A stretch of 64,000 bases of DNA. It comes from Siphonodentalium dalli. Taxonomy: Eukaryota > Mollusca > Scaphopoda > Gadilida > Siphonodentaliidae. Shown piece after piece: positions 1 to 13,923 of this stretch. A program made the translations under genes and the position numbers. The notes beneath the pieces are model-generated. The model was given only the letters and a program-made list of their open reading frames with translations, ran no database searches and was not told the DNA's origin. Every line of letters starts with the position of its first letter. The first letter of the stretch is position 1. The stretch is from assembly GCA_032622095.1 (NCBI GenBank), contig CP136063.1, positions 10,771,814-10,835,813 of the forward strand, written 5' to 3'.

Positions 1-3000
1 AATAATATTATAATTATTAGAGTTGGATATATTTACACGTATACGTATCGGTGTGTGAGGGGTCTTAATATATAATCATATTATAATTATTAGAGTTGGA
101 TATATTTACACGTATACGTATCGGTGTGTGAGGGGTCTTAATATATAATAATATTATAATTATTATAGTTGGATATATTTACCACGTATACGTATCGGTG
201 TGTGAGGGGTCTTAATATAGAATAATAATATAATTATTATAGTTGGATATATTTACACGTATACGTATCGGTGTGGTGAGGGGTCTTAATATATAATAAT
301 ATAATTATTATAGTTGGATATATTTACACGTATTACGTATCGGTGTGTGAGGGGTCTTAATATATAATAATATTATAATTATTATAGTTGGATATATTTA
401 CACGTATACGTATCGGTGTGTGAGGGGTCTTAATATATAATAATATTATAATTATTATAGTTGGATATATTTACACGTATACGTATCGGTGTGTGAGGGG
501 TTCTTAATATATAATAATATTATAATTATTATAGTTGGATATATTTACACGTATACGTATCGGTGTGTGAGGGGTCTTAATATATAATAATATTATAATT
601 ATTATAGTTGATATATTTACACGTATACGTATCGGTGTCGTGAGGGGTCTTAATATATAATAATATTATAATTATTATAGTTCGGATATATTTACACGTA
701 TACGTATCGGTGTGTGAGGGGTCTTAATATATAATAATATTATAATTATTATAGTTCGATATATTTACACGTATACGTATCGGTGTGTGAGGGGACTTAA
801 TATATAATAATATTATAATTATTATAGTTCGATATATTTACACGTATACGTATCGGTGTGTGAGGGACTTAATATATAAATAATATTTTGAATTTAACTA
901 ATATAAAATAAATTAAATAAAAGTTGGATATATTTACACGTATACGTATCGGTGTGTGAGGGGTTCTTAATATATAATAATATTATAATTATTAGAGTTG
1001 GATATATTTACACGTATACGCATCGGTGTGTAAGGGTCTTAAATTATAATAATATTATAATTATTATAGTTGGATATATTTACACATATACGTATCGGTG
1101 TGTGAGGGGTCTTAATATATAATAATATTATAATTATTATAGTTGGATATATTTACACGTATAACGTATCGGTGTGTGAGGGGACTTAATATATAATAAT
1201 ATTATAATTATTATAGTTGGATATATTTACACATATACGTATCGGTGTGTGAGGGGTCTCTAATATATAATAATATTATAATTATTATAGTTGGATATAT
1301 TTACATATATACGTATCGGTGTGTAAGGGGTCTTAATATATAATAATATTATAATTATTATAGTTGGATATATTTACACGTATACGTATCGGTGTGTGAG
1401 GGGTCTTAATATATAATAATATTATAATTATTATAGTTGGATATATTTATACGTATACGTATCGGTGTGTGAGGGGTCTTAATATATAATAATATTATAA
1501 TTATTATAGTTGGATATATTTACACATATACGTATCGGGTGTGTGAGGGGTCTTAATATATAATAATATTATAATTATTATAGTTGGATACTATTTACAC
1601 GTATACGTATCGGTGTGTGAGGGGTCTTAATATATAATAATATTATAATTATTATAGTTGGATATATTTACACGTATACGTATCGGTGTGTGAGGGGTCT
1701 TAATATATAATAATATTATAATTATTATAGTTGGATATATTTACACGTATACGTATCGGTGAGTGAGGGGTCTTAATATATAATAATATTATAATTATTA
1801 GAGTTGGATATATGTACACGTATACGTATCGGTGTGTGAGGGGTCTTAATATATAATAATATTATAATTATTAGAGTTGGATATATTTACACGTATACGT
1901 ATCGGTGTGTGAGGGGTGTTTATATATAATAATATTATAATTATTAGAGTTGGATATATTTACACGTATACGTATCGGTGTGTGATGGGTCTTAATATAT
2001 AATAATATTATAATTATTAGAGTTGGATATATTTACACGTATACGTATCGGTGTGTGAGGGGTCTTAATATATAATAATATTATAATTATTTAGAGTTGG
2101 ATATATTTACACGTATACGTATCGGTGTGTGAGGGGTCTTAGTATATAATAATATTATAATTATTAGAGTTGGATATATTTACACGTATACGTATCGGTG
2201 TGTGAGGGGTCTTTATATATAATAATATTATAATTATTAGAGTTGGATATATTTACACGTATACGTATCGGTGTGTGAGGGGTCTTAATATATAATAATA
2301 TTATAATTATTAGAGTTGGATATATTTACACGTATACGTATCGGTGTGTGAGGGGTCTTAATATAAATAATATTATAATCTATTAGAGTTGGATATATTT
2401 ACACGTATACGTATCGGTGTGTGAGGGGTCTTAATATATAATAATATTATAATTATTAGAGTTGGATATATTTACACGTATACGTATCGGTGTGTGAGGG
2501 GTCTTAAATATAATAATATTATAATTATTATAGTTGGATATATTTACACGTATACGTATCGGTGTGTGAGGGGTCTTAATATATAATAATATTATAATTA
2601 TTATAGTTGGATATATTTACACGTATACGTATCGGTGTGTGTGAGGGGTCTTAATATATAATAATATTATAATTATTATAGTTGGATATATTTACACGTA
2701 TACGTATCGGTGTGTGTGAGGGGTCTTAATATATAATAATATTATAATTATTATAGTTGGATATATTTACACGTATACGTATCGGTGTGTGAGGGGTCTT
2801 AATATAATAATAATTATAATTATTATAGTTGGATATATTTACACGTATACGTATCGGTGTGTGAGGGGTCTTAATATATAATAATATTATAATTATTATA
2901 GTTCGATATATTTACACGTATACGTATCGGTGTGTGTGAGGGGACTTAATATATAATAATATTATAATTATTATAGTTGGATATATTTACACGTATACGT

Positions 3001-6000
3001 ATCGGTGTGTGAGGGGTCTTAATATATAATAATATTATAATTATTATAGTTGGATATATTTACACGTATACGTATCGGTGGTGTGAGGGGTCTTAATATA
3101 TAATAATATTATAATTATTAGAGTTGGATATATTTACACGTATACGCATCGGTGTGTAAGGGGTCTTATATATAATAATATTATAATTATTATAGTTGGA
3201 TATATTTACACATATACGTATCGGTGTGTGAGGGGTCTTAATATATAATAATATTTAAATTATTATAGTTGGATTATATTTACACGTATACGTATCGGAG
3301 TGTGTGAGGGGACTTAATATATAATAATATTATAATTATTATAGTTGGATATATTTACACATATACGTATCGGTGTGTGAGGGGTCTTAATATATAATAA
3401 TATTATAATTATTATAGTTGGATATATTTACATATATACGTATCGGTGTGTGAGGGGTCTTAATATATAATAATATTATAATTATTATAGTTGGATATAT
3501 TTACACGTATACGTATCGGTGTGTGAGGGGTCTTAATATATAATAATATTATAATTATTATAGTTGGATATATTTATACGTATACGTATCGGTGTGTGAG
3601 GGGTCTTAATATAAATAATATTATAATTATTATAGTTGGATATATTTACCACATATACGTATCGGTGTGTGAGGGGTCTTAATATATAATAATATTATAA
3701 TTATTATAGTTGGATATATTTACACGTATACGTATCGGTGTGTGAGGGGGTCTTAATATATAATAATATTATAATTATTATAGTTGGATATATTTACACG
3801 TATACGTATCGGTGTGTGAGGGGTTCTAATATATAATAATATTATAATTATTATAGTTGGATATATTTACACGTATACGTATCGGTGAGTGAGGGGTCTT
3901 TATATATAATAATATTATAATTATTAGAGTTGGATATATGTACACGTATACGTATCGGTGTGTTAGGGGTCTTAATATATAATAATATTATAATTATTAG
4001 AGTTGGATATATTTACACGTATACGTATCGGTGTGTGAGGGGTGTTTATATATAATAATATTATAATTATTAGAGTTGGATAATATTTACACGTATACGT
4101 ATCGGTGTGTGATGGGTCTTAATACTATAATAAATATTATAATTATTAGAGTTGGATATATTTACACGTATACGTATCGGTGTGTGAGGGGTCTTAATAT
4201 ATAATAATATTATAATTATTAGAGTTGGATATATTTACACGTATACGTATCGGTGTGTGAGGGGTCTTAGTATATAATAATATTATAATTATTAGAGTTG
4301 GATATATTTACACGTATACGTATCGGTGTGTGAGGGGTCTTTATATATAATAATATTATAATTATTAGAGTTGGATATATTTACACGTATACGTATCGGT
4401 GTGTGAGGGGTCTTAATATATAATAATATTATAATTATTAGAGTTGGATATATTTACAGTATACGTATCGGTGTTGTGAGGGGTCTTAATATATAATAAT
4501 ATTATAATTATTAGAGTTGGATATATTTACACGTATACGTATCGGTGTGTGAGGGGTCTAATATATAATAATATTATAATTATTAGAGTTGGATATATTT
4601 ACACGTATACGTATCGGGTGTGTGAGGGGTCTTAATATATAATAATATTATAATTATTAGAGTTGGATATATGTACACGTATACGTATCGGTGTGTGAGG
4701 GGTCTTAATATATAATAATATTATAATTATTATAGTTGGATATATTTACACGTATACGTATCGGTGAGTGAGGGGGTCTTAATATATAATAATATTATAA
4801 TTATTATAGTTGGATATATTACACGTATACGTATCGGTGTGTGAGGGGTCTTAATATATAATAATATTATAATTATTATAGTTGGATATATTTACACATA
4901 TACGTATCGGTGTGTGAGGGGTCTTAATATATAATAATATTCTAATTATTATAGTTGGATATATTTACACGTATACGTATCGGTGTGTGAGGGGTCTTAA
5001 TATATAATAATATTATAATTAATTATAGTTGGATATATTTACACGTATACGTATCGGTGTTTGTGAGGGGTCTTAATATATAATAATATTATAATTATTA
5101 TAGTTGGATATATTTACACGTATACGTATCGGTGAGTGAGGGGTCTTAATATATAATAATATTATAATTATTAGAGTTGGATATATGAACACGTATACGT
5201 ATCGGTGTGTGAGGGGTCTTAATATATAATAATATTATAATTATTATAGTTGGATATATTTACACGTATACGTATCGGTGTGTGAGGGGTCTTATAATAT
5301 AATAATATTATAATATTAGAGTTGGATATATTTACACGTATACGTATCGGATTGTGTGAGGGGTCTTAATATATAATAATATTATAATTATTATAGTTCG
5401 ATATATTTACACGTATACGTATCGGTGTGTGAGGGGTCTTATAATATAATAATATTATAATTATTAGAGTTGGATATATTTACACGTATACGTATCGGTG
5501 TGTGAGGGGTCTTAAATATAATAATATTATAATTATTATAGTTGGATATATTTACACGTATACGTATCGGTGTGTGAGGGGTCTTAATATATAATAATAT
5601 TATAATTATTATAGTTGGATATATTTACACGTATACGTATCGGTGTGTAAGGGGTCTTAATATATAATAATATTATAATTATTAGAGTTGGATATATTTA
5701 CACGTATACGTATCGGTGTGTAAGGGGTCTTAATATATAATAATATTATAATTATTAGAGTTGGATATATTTACACGTATACGCATCGGTGTGTAAGGGG
5801 TCTTAATATATAATAATATTATAATTATTATAGTTGGATATATTTACACATATACGTATCGGTGTTGTGAGGGGTCTTAATATATAATAATATTATAATT
5901 ATTATAGTTGGATATATTTACACGTATACGTATCGGTGTGTGAGGAGACTTAATATATAATAATATTATAATTATTATAGTTGGATATATTTACACATAT

Positions 6001-6154
6001 ACGTATCGGTGTGTGAGGGGTCTTAATATATAATAATATTATAATTATTATAGTTGGATATATTTACACGTATACGTATCGGTGTGTAAGGGGTCTTAAT
6101 ATATAATAATATTATAATTATTATAGTTGGATATATTTACACGTATACGTATCG
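1..6154. repeat. 73-bp AT-rich satellite array
   Basis: About 84 head-to-tail units of roughly 73 bp. Each has an AT block, the palindromic core cgtatacg, then gtatcggtgtgtgaggggtc. Units differ by recurring variants (attatag or attagag; cacgtata, cacatata or catatata; ggggtct or ggggact). The variants recur in the same order, for example near 1018, 3146 and 5783, which shows higher-order structure. Single-base indels are common and could be true drift or long-read error. No gene is seen. The array runs off the left edge and into the gap, so its full length is unknown. Confidence 0.97.
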
Positions 6155-6254
6155 NNNNNNNNNNNNNNNNNNNNNNNNNNNNNNNNNNNNNNNNNNNNNN
6201 NNNNNNNNNNNNNNNNNNNNNNNNNNNNNNNNNNNNNNNNNNNNNNNNNNNNNN
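6155..6254. other. 100-N assembly gap
   Basis: Exactly 100 N replace sequence between the satellite and unique DNA. A round 100 usually marks a gap of unknown size, here probably unresolved satellite. Confidence 0.99.
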
Positions 6255-7540
6255 ATCCATGTGCAGTTCCGTATACATTTATGTGTTTCAAACGGCGAAA
6301 ACACTGAGACACCTGCAGTTCTGTTAATTGGTTTGCTTATTCTACCCCCATCGCCCCCAGAATGTTAGTTAATACACGAAGACGAAAGTAGCCTAATGTG
6401 TACTATTCAATTGACGTGTAATTTTGCGTGGGTGAAAACTATTGACAATTATCGGTTTCTACATTGAATCTTCCTTTCCGCATATTTCACACAGCCTTTG
6501 ACTCCGTGATAATGAACGCTTGTCGCTTGATCATATACAAGGGCCGGGGGGCTCTCGATGGGATGTTTCTTGAAACACGTACAATACAGAATAACAACGT
6601 TGTCAGGATATAAGTAGGAAACATTATGTTATATATGTTACATATATACACGCACTAGTTTAATCACAGATAATATAAAATAAGATATAAAGCCAAACTA
6701 AATAACATACATGTGTTTCCGATATGTTGACTTAAAAAACTCCAGGTAGAGATGTACATGTGTTCATGTACACATATTCGGCTACATGCCATCATCTCAG
6801 CCTTTCAATCATTGTTAAATTAATTCTTTCATGTTAAACATTCATTGCGTTTGAAAGCTTCAATATTTACCGAAGACATGCCCCATATTGTATTTGAGTC
6901 CATTGACACTGCTGTCAATCATTCGCGGCAGACTTTTGATCCGTGGTCTGTCGGTTAAAGTGACAAATCATTGGTTACCAAATCGGAGTGCTGCTTGTTT
7001 TACGTAACAGGAATTGCACAACACATGGATAATTAATATTTTAAACTATTTGCATCACTGTACATGTATATGCATGTGTCGATTACCCACATGCGTGTAC
7101 ATGTACATGTGTATAAATGACATCGGACCCTTGGGGTACAGGTTATCGACCTTTGTAGGGGGTGACGCTGAATATTAAATATTCAAAGAATACACGTACA
7201 TGTACATTGCGACATCAACTCAAAGTTTGTTAGAAATCTCAATTGCATCTCTATTAATTCGTGCAGCGCGATCAATGTGATCTGCATTTATTTATTAGTT
7301 TTTTTCCGGGAAATTTTTTTAAATGTAAATGTAAACATTATCACCAATAAATCATACATTACCCAAGCCAAAAACATTGTATTATATTGGCAACGTTCCA
7401 GTGTGAACCATTATGTTCATTTTCTCTCTTCAATTGAAAATCTTTTAATAAAATGAGTTAGAATTCACTGTGGTGAATATTCTTGTTTACAATGTTATTC
7501 AATAATTATTATTACAGTTGATAAGCTATTCTTTCGACCT

Positions 7541-7725
7541 CGGTTGTTGCGTTGACGGTTATCTCGAACGCGTTTGTTGCGTTGACGGTCATGCTGACCG
7601 CGTTATGTTGCGTTGACGGTTACCTCGACCGTGTTGAGAAAAAATCACGACCGTGTTGGAGTAACGTTACGACCGCGTTGGAGTTTTTATCATAATGCAG
7701 TCGTAACGTTAACGCGGTCGGGAGG
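7541..7725. repeat. GC-rich degenerate tandem block
   Basis: Repeats of gttgcgttgacggt and cgaccgcgttgga in an otherwise AT-rich region, on alternating strands. The accgcg words recall the subterminal repeats of the elements at 27 kb and 49 kb, but no termini are visible, so a link is only a guess. Confidence 0.5.
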
Positions 7726-8154
7726 GACACTTTTTTTTTAGAAAGTCTGTAATATGGTACGGGAATTTCTTCATACATGGCGTATGATTGATGCAATGAC
7801 TGTCTATTACGTAGCGCATTTCCCTGCAGAGACAACAATTTATTTGGGAAATAATACAGTAAACATCTTGATATTTATCCAACACACTGAATGTAATTAT
7901 ATAATTACGTGCGCTCGCGCAACAGTATGGCGATCAGACAGATTCGTACGTAGCTTGGTGTCACCCTACTCCGTTTCACTCCATGACGTCACCAAAAACG
8001 ACGTAAAACCTCGTGGCGTTCTGACATTTTTACTCTGCCGCGTTTTTGCTATGTTTATTTTATGTGTTGTTTTCGATTATTTGTTTGTCGCCGATATCGC
8101 CATTTGTCGGGATTCCCTGTTTCTATATTTAAAACTGGCATGCTCGTAGTGAGC

Positions 8155-8903
8155 CTCGATTTCGATTTTTTCTCCCAGGTCAAAATACGTCAGAGTTATG
8201 ACAAAAATAGATCGACCTACATTTCTCCATCAGAACTCTGTCTGTCGGACTTTTTTTCGTGGAGTTTACCCCCCTTTTTCGACTTAGAAAATTTTCTCAA
8301 CATGTATACTTTTGTACGAGCTTTTATTCCTACATTTTTCAGTCAATTTTTTTAAAACGTGGCACAGATATTTATTACCGTGGGAACTTGTGCACCTGCG
8401 ATTATGATGGTCTGTCCGACATTTTTTGGTGGAGTTATTCCCCTTTTTCGACTTAGAATATTTTTCGCAACATACATAATTTTGTCCAAGCTTTTATTCC
8501 TTCATTTTTTGGTCAATAGGTTTAAGATTAGGGTTATGGTTGTACACCTGCAATGGGAACTGTTATTTTATTATTTTAACTAAATGTTTACTGACATGTG
8601 AAACATCTTAGTATTTTAAAAACAGGGGGTATCCGTAGTCCCATTGGGACAGTCACACCTCTAGTTAGGTCAATGTTTTTTAATCTTGGCACTGATATTT
8701 AGTACCATGGGAACCTGTGCACCTGCGATTATGATGTCTGTCCGACTTTTTTTTGTGAAGTTATGATTAGGTTTAGGGGTTTAGGGTTAGGGATACCTGT
8801 TGACATAATTTCAGTGCCCAATATATGGTAATGGCTACTTCACTCAAATAACATTTTGAATACGGGGGTATTACTTAGTCCCATCTGGGACAAGCTCATC
8901 TCT
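8155..8903 (+). repeat. interspersed repeat, cccctttttcgacttag family
   Basis: Two related internal blocks carry tttttcgtggagttta, cccctttttcgacttaga and ggaacttgtgcacctgcg, each followed by a tcccat-gggac segment and then acctctagtt or atctctagtt. The 32526-33268 repeat shares the tttcgacttattttgacttag and cacctctagtt words, so both may belong to one mollusc-type dispersed family. No protein is encoded. Confidence 0.5.
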
Positions 8904-9807
8904 AGTTTATACAGTTTTCGTTTAGTCACGTGATCACCAATAAACTGGTGCCGAGCGGTGTCACTATAAAATGTTCCGACTAGTGTCTAACTCAAAGCGG
9001 GTCTCTGACAAACGATAAAGTCACGTCAATCATTGCCATTGATGTCTTTGACCAACAACGAGTGAGACATTGTGTTGTCAATTTCATTTTTTTATTTAAT
9101 AGTTGGGTCACCGTGTGTGTCTATACGGGTAACACTGTCAATTCCAGGTGCCACCGAAAGTTATACTTACCGTATCTTACGCGCAGTTAACACCGTTTAT
9201 GCCGTAATCGATCTTGAAAACGTTATACATGTAACTAATACACTATATATATGTTCCGACTAGTGAACGACAAAATTCAGAGTCAACGTTCTGACATTTC
9301 AGCATCGACTACAGCTAGTCGATTAGTCATTTCAACACTAAACATGAAACATGAATTTGTCAAGAAATTTCATGTGCAATGTATAATTTATACTCATTGT
9401 GATTACACGGTTTAGTAATTAAGCTAAATATCTCGGAATATATTTGTGTGCAAAATTAGCATGCAATTAAAGAATATCTCTTAGCATGCAATTAAAGATA
9501 TTCTATCTCTATGTAAACATGTGCTATATTGTTACCAGGGTATAAAATATTAGTTATGAATTGAAGACTCCTGTTTCTATCGATTAATATTCATTATATT
9601 TCAAATATTTTCTGGACTATAAAGGTGTTGTGTAGCTAACGAACAATAGTGGTTACTGTTAACAGAGACCAGAAATTATATTGTGTAATTTTCTCACAAA
9701 TAAAATGTTAATTATACTCATTATCGCTTATAAATATGGTATAAAACAATACAAACAATCAATCTGCGTCATTTGGCATTTATAACGTTAGATTCTCTAT
9801 CGCTATA

Positions 9808-9922
9808 CAGTAATACCCTGAGTAATCAACCTCTTAACCAAAGAAGAATTATGGGTAACTTTTCAGATTTAGTCGGAAATATGGCTTGTTGCCATTCATC
9901 GGAAAACTCTCGGGTATTACTG
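9808..9922. mobile_element. 115-bp TA-flanked insertion
   Basis: Starts CAGTAATACCC and ends GGGTATTACTG, an 11-bp inverted repeat, with TA on both sides as the apparent target duplication. It interrupts the MITE. Its inside resembles one arm of the foldback at 15704-15848, so it may be a single-armed member of that family. Confidence 0.7.
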
Positions 9923-10101
9923 TATGGGATTGGTCTAATGATCTCTATCGCTATATGGTATCGCTTCAATGGTCTGTTCTAAAAATAGAATAATAAACTG
10001 TCCCAATAAATCATCTCATTTCATAATAAAATATTCAAAATGAAATCAATATTAATTGATAGAAGCATTTCCGGACATATGCCTTCAATTCATATTTATT
10101 A

Positions 10102-10554
10102 GCAACCACCAAGGGTGCTTATACCTAAGGCAGGTGAATGACGTCATATAATTTTTTCTATATCCATCAGTGATTTTTCAAGATCGCGGGTATAGATTCT
10201 GGAGAAATTGTCACGTCACTTCCGGTTAGCAACCGTGTTGAGATTGTAAAAAACGCGGAATTGGAAATGAATGTAACTACTTCACAATTTACGAAGAATT
10301 AACCTGTGATTTAAGTCTATTAATTTCATTTAGACCAATGTCGTTGGTCAGCTTAATGAAAACGAAAAATGAAGAAGTCTTGACGATAATCCAGACAAAA
10401 TTTTACAATCCACAACACGTCTTGTGAATTTGGAATGTCGTCTCCGTCGTGACCACTGCATGATGTTACGTAAATTATTCTTAGCGTTATGTCGCCGTAA
10501 AAATGCGAATTGGAGGCACATCATGATTGTGTGGTTGCTCCACTACGTGTCACG
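10102..10554 (+). other. foreign segment inside MITE, coding-like patch
   Basis: The MITE sequence stops after attcatatttatta and resumes at attcatattatttta, leaving about 450 bp of unrelated DNA bounded by agcaaccac and gtggttgct. From about 10385 to 10550 one frame reads smoothly as a basic, Leu/Arg-rich peptide (CRLRRDHCMMLRKLF), with an ATG at 10424 and an end at 10606. It has no recognised domain, start context or splice partner. It could be a captured exon fragment or chance. Confidence 0.3.
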
Positions 10555-10625
10555 TACGATTCATATTATTTTATACCCACGCATCTATTTCAAATTTGTT
10601 ATTTAAAGAGATAATCCATCTTTAA

Positions 10626-10948
10626 TCACAATACTGATGTGAGTTGATATCATTACCATATAACCTGATACAATTACCACATAACCTGATATCATTACCA
10701 CATAACCTGATATCATTACCACAAAGCCTAAAGAAAGATTTGTGTCTTCGTCATATCACACTAAATATAGCAATCTACAATAGGAGTGAATGGAAGGCAT
10801 TTTGGCTGTATGACACAATGAACGAGGTGACTTTATGAACACATTTTACCGATTCAAACTGATTTGCCTCTTAAGTTTAGGCCCATTTCCAGAGGTAAAT
10901 TATGAACAAACAAGTGTTGTTTATCACATGTCTGTTTATCCTTTATAG
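10626..10948. other. intergenic or intronic DNA before exon a
   Basis: Contains four short tandem copies of cataacctgatatcattac (10645-10725) and nothing else recognisable, then a splice acceptor ending in tttatag at 10948. Confidence 0.6.
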
Positions 10949-11178
10949 GAACCGATACATTGTTCAAGTGGATCACTCTGCCGGAAGGGGCGGTACTTTC
11001 ATCTGACCTGTTTATCGATGGACATGGATGAGGTTCCGGGCGAGTGGTTCTGCTCTACGGAGTGTGAGGACAATACTAGAAATCAACGAGTTGGGTATGC
11101 CTATTGTCACTGCGGAAAGGATGCGGGTTTACCGATGGTTCGCTGTGATGCTCAGACTAACTGCATTCAGAAAGAGTG
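10949..11178 (+). CDS. PHD/DUF6589-like gene, exon a (tandem PHD fingers)
   Basis: Acceptor tttatag precedes codon 1 and donor gagtg|gtatgt follows; the 230 nt end with two bases of a Trp codon. The translation holds the back half of one PHD finger (Cys pair CSSGSLC, then FHLTCL, then EWFCSTEC) and the front of a second (YCHCG, then CDAQTNC, then EW). PHD fingers bind histone H3 tails or stabilise chromatin proteins, so a nuclear role is expected. The first finger lacks its leading C-x-C pair, so at least one upstream exon is missing from this call. Joins exon b exactly in frame (W|YHMKC). The 48 bp around the donor is duplicated just downstream (second copy 11214-11231). Confidence 0.8.
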
Positions 11179-11231
11179 GTATGTCCAGGTTAATTAATTA
11201 CTGTACAGTAGTGTTCAGAAAGAGTGGTATG
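11166..11231 (+). repeat. tandem duplication spanning exon a donor
   Basis: ttcagaaagagtggtatg occurs at 11166 and again at 11214, a 48-bp step that copies the exon end and its GT donor. Use of the second donor would add 48 nt in frame but bring in a TAA, so it looks non-productive. Confidence 0.8.
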
Positions 11232-11374
11232 CCCATAGCGTTGTGTTCAGTATGTCTGCCATTTTAGGTGCATTTTGAATTTGGAGAAGGTTTTCTTGGA
11301 TGAGATGTATGCAAAGTATGGAATTGTCGTCACAATTTTTGCGGCCATCATCTTAGATTTGGGTGAATATTCAT

Positions 11375-13923
11375 CAACTCAAGTATAAATAGAATCCTAT
11401 CCCTTGTATCTCAACTCAAGTATAAATAGAATCCTATCCCTTGTATCTCAACTCAAGTATAAATAGAATCCTATCCCTTGTATCTCCTACCCATAGAATC
11501 CTATCCCTTGTATCTCCTACCCATAGAATCCTATCCCTTGTATCTCCTACCCATAGAATCCTATCCCTTGTATCTCCTACCCATAGAATCCTATCCCTTG
11601 TATCTCCTACCCATAGAATCCTATCCCTTGTATCTCCTACCCATAGAATCCTATCCCTTGTATCTCCTACCCATATAATCCTATCCCTTGTATCTCCTAC
11701 CCATAGAATCCTATCCCTTGTATCTCCTACCCATAGAATCCTATCCCTTGTATCTCCTACCCATAGAATCCTATCCCTTGTATCTCCTACCCATAGAATC
11801 CTATCCCTTGTATCTCCTACCCATAGAATCCTATCCCTTGTATCTCCTACCCATAGAATCCTATCCCTTGTATCTCCTACCCATAGAATCCTATCCCTTG
11901 TATCTCCTACCCATAGAATCCTATCCCTTGTATCTCCTACCCATAGAATCCTATCCCTTGTATCTCCTACCCATAGAATCCTATCCCTTGTATCTCCTAC
12001 CCATAGAATCCTATCCCTTGTATCTCCTACCCATAGAATCCTATCCCTTGTATCTCCTACCCATAGAATCCTATCCCTTGTATCTCCTACCCATAGAATC
12101 CTATCCCTTGTATCTCCTACCCATAGAATCCTATCCCTTGTATCTCCTACCCATAGAATCCTATCCCTTGTATCTCCTACCCATAGAATCCTATCCCTTG
12201 TATCTCCTACCCATAGAATCCTATCCCTTGTATCTCCTACCCATAGAATCCTATCCCTTGTATCTCCTACCCATAGAATCCTATCCCTTGTATCTCCTAC
12301 CCATAGAATCCTATCCCTTTTATCTCCTACCCATAGAATCCTATCCCTTGTATCTCCTACCCATAGAATCCTATCCCTTGTATCTCCTACCCATAGAATC
12401 CTATCCCTTGTATCTCCTACCCATAGAATCCTATCCCTTGTATCTCCGACCCATATAATCCTATCCCTTGTATCTCCTACCCATAGAATCCTATCCCTTG
12501 TATCTCCTACCCATAGAATCCTATCCCTTGTATCTCCTACCCATAGAATCCTATCCCTTGTATCTCCTACCCATAGAATCCTATCCCTTGTATCTCCTAC
12601 CCATAGAATCCTATCCCTTGTATCTCCTACCCATAGAATCCTATCCCTTGTATCTCCTACCCATAGAATCCTATCCCTTGTATCTCCTACCCATAGAATC
12701 CTATCCCTTGTATATCCTACCCATAGAATCCTATCCCTTGTATCTCCTACCCATAGAATCCTATCCCTTGTATCTCCTACCCATAGAATCCTATCCCTTG
12801 TATCTCCTACCCATAGAATCCTATCCCTTGTATCTCCTACCCATAGAATCCTATCCCTTGTATCTCCGACCAATATAATCCTATCCCTTGTATCTCCTAC
12901 CCATAGAATCCTATCCCGTGTATCTCCTACCCATAGAATCCTATCCCTTGTATCTCCTACCCATAGAATCCTATCCCTTGTATCTCCTACCCATAGAATC
13001 CTATCCCTTGTATCTCCTACCCATAGAATCCTATCCCTTGTATCTCCTACCCATAGAATCCTATCCCTTGTATCTCCTACCCATAGAATCCTATCCCTTG
13101 TATCTCCTACCCATAGAATCCTATCCCTTGTATCTCCTAACCATAGAATCCTATCCCTTGTATCTCCTACCCATAGAATCCTATCCCTTGTATCTCCTAC
13201 CCATAGAATCCTATCCCTTGTATCTCCTACCCATAGAATCCTATCCCTTGTATCTCCTACCCATAGAATCCTATCCCTTGTATCTCCTACCCATAGAATC
13301 CTATCCCTTGTATCTCCTACCCATAGAATCCTATCCCTTGTATCTCCTACCCATAGAATCCTATCCCTTGTATCTCCTACCCATAGAATCCTATCCCTTG
13401 TATCTCCTACCCATAGAATCCTATCCCTTGTATCTCCTACCCATAGAATCCTATCCCTTGTATCTCCTACCCATAGAATCCTATCCCTTGTATCTCCTAC
13501 CCATAGAATCCTATCCCTTGTATCTCCTACCCATAGAATCCTATCCCTTGTATCTCCTACCCATAGAATCCTATCCCTTGTATCTCCTACCCATAGAATC
13601 CTATCCCTTGTATCTCCTACCCATAGAATCCTATCCCTTGTATCTCCTACCCATAGAATCCTATCCCTTGTATCTCTTACCCATAGAATCCTATCCCTTG
13701 TATCTCCTACCCATAGAATCCTATCCCTTGTATCTCCTACCCATAGAATCCTATCCCTTGTATCTCCTACCCATAGAATCCTATCCCTTGTATCTCCTAC
13801 CCATAGAATCCTATCCCTTGTATCTCCTACCCATAGAATCCTATCCCTTGTATCTCCTACCCATAGAATCCTATCCCTTGTATCTCCTACCCATAGAATC
13901 CTATCCCTTGTATCTCCTACCCA
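11375..13923. repeat. 30-bp intronic minisatellite
   Basis: Begins with three 37-bp units (aactcaagtataaatagaat plus 17 more bases) and passes into about 82 copies of a 30-bp unit built on cctatcccttgtatctccta. Very homogeneous: only isolated substitutions. The paired variants at 12448 and 12868 lie 420 bp (14 units) apart, pointing to block duplication. Because 30 is a multiple of 3, several frames stay open throughout on both strands; that is an arithmetic effect, not evidence of genes. Lies in the intron between exons a and b. Confidence 0.97.

Larger units (their letters stand above)
6255..9491. other. AT-rich non-coding stretch
   Basis: No convincing gene. Only short chance reading frames, acatgtacatgt-type words and the two repeat blocks listed separately at 7541 and 8155 are seen. 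An upstream exon of the PHD gene (bearing the first C-x-C pair of its first PHD finger) might lie here but could not be identified. Confidence 0.6.
9496..10621 (+). mobile_element. TTAA-flanked MITE, interrupted copy
   Basis: Matches the copies at 31752 and 62792 in order: a degraded left end, the motif ggaatgcttctatcgattaat, a central cactattgttcg word, and the right end agataatccatct followed by TTAA (10622-10625). TTAA also precedes the left end (9492-9495). The copy is broken by a 115-bp insert (9808-9922) and by about 450 bp of foreign sequence (10102-10554). TTAA flanks suggest piggyBac-type or Kolobok-type mobilisation; no transposase is encoded. Confidence 0.75.

Noticed and set aside
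11464-13923. CRISPR-like appearance of regular repeats
   Set aside because: There are no unique spacers between units and the genome is clearly eukaryotic; these are ordinary minisatellites. The same holds for the 73-, 27- and 16-bp arrays.
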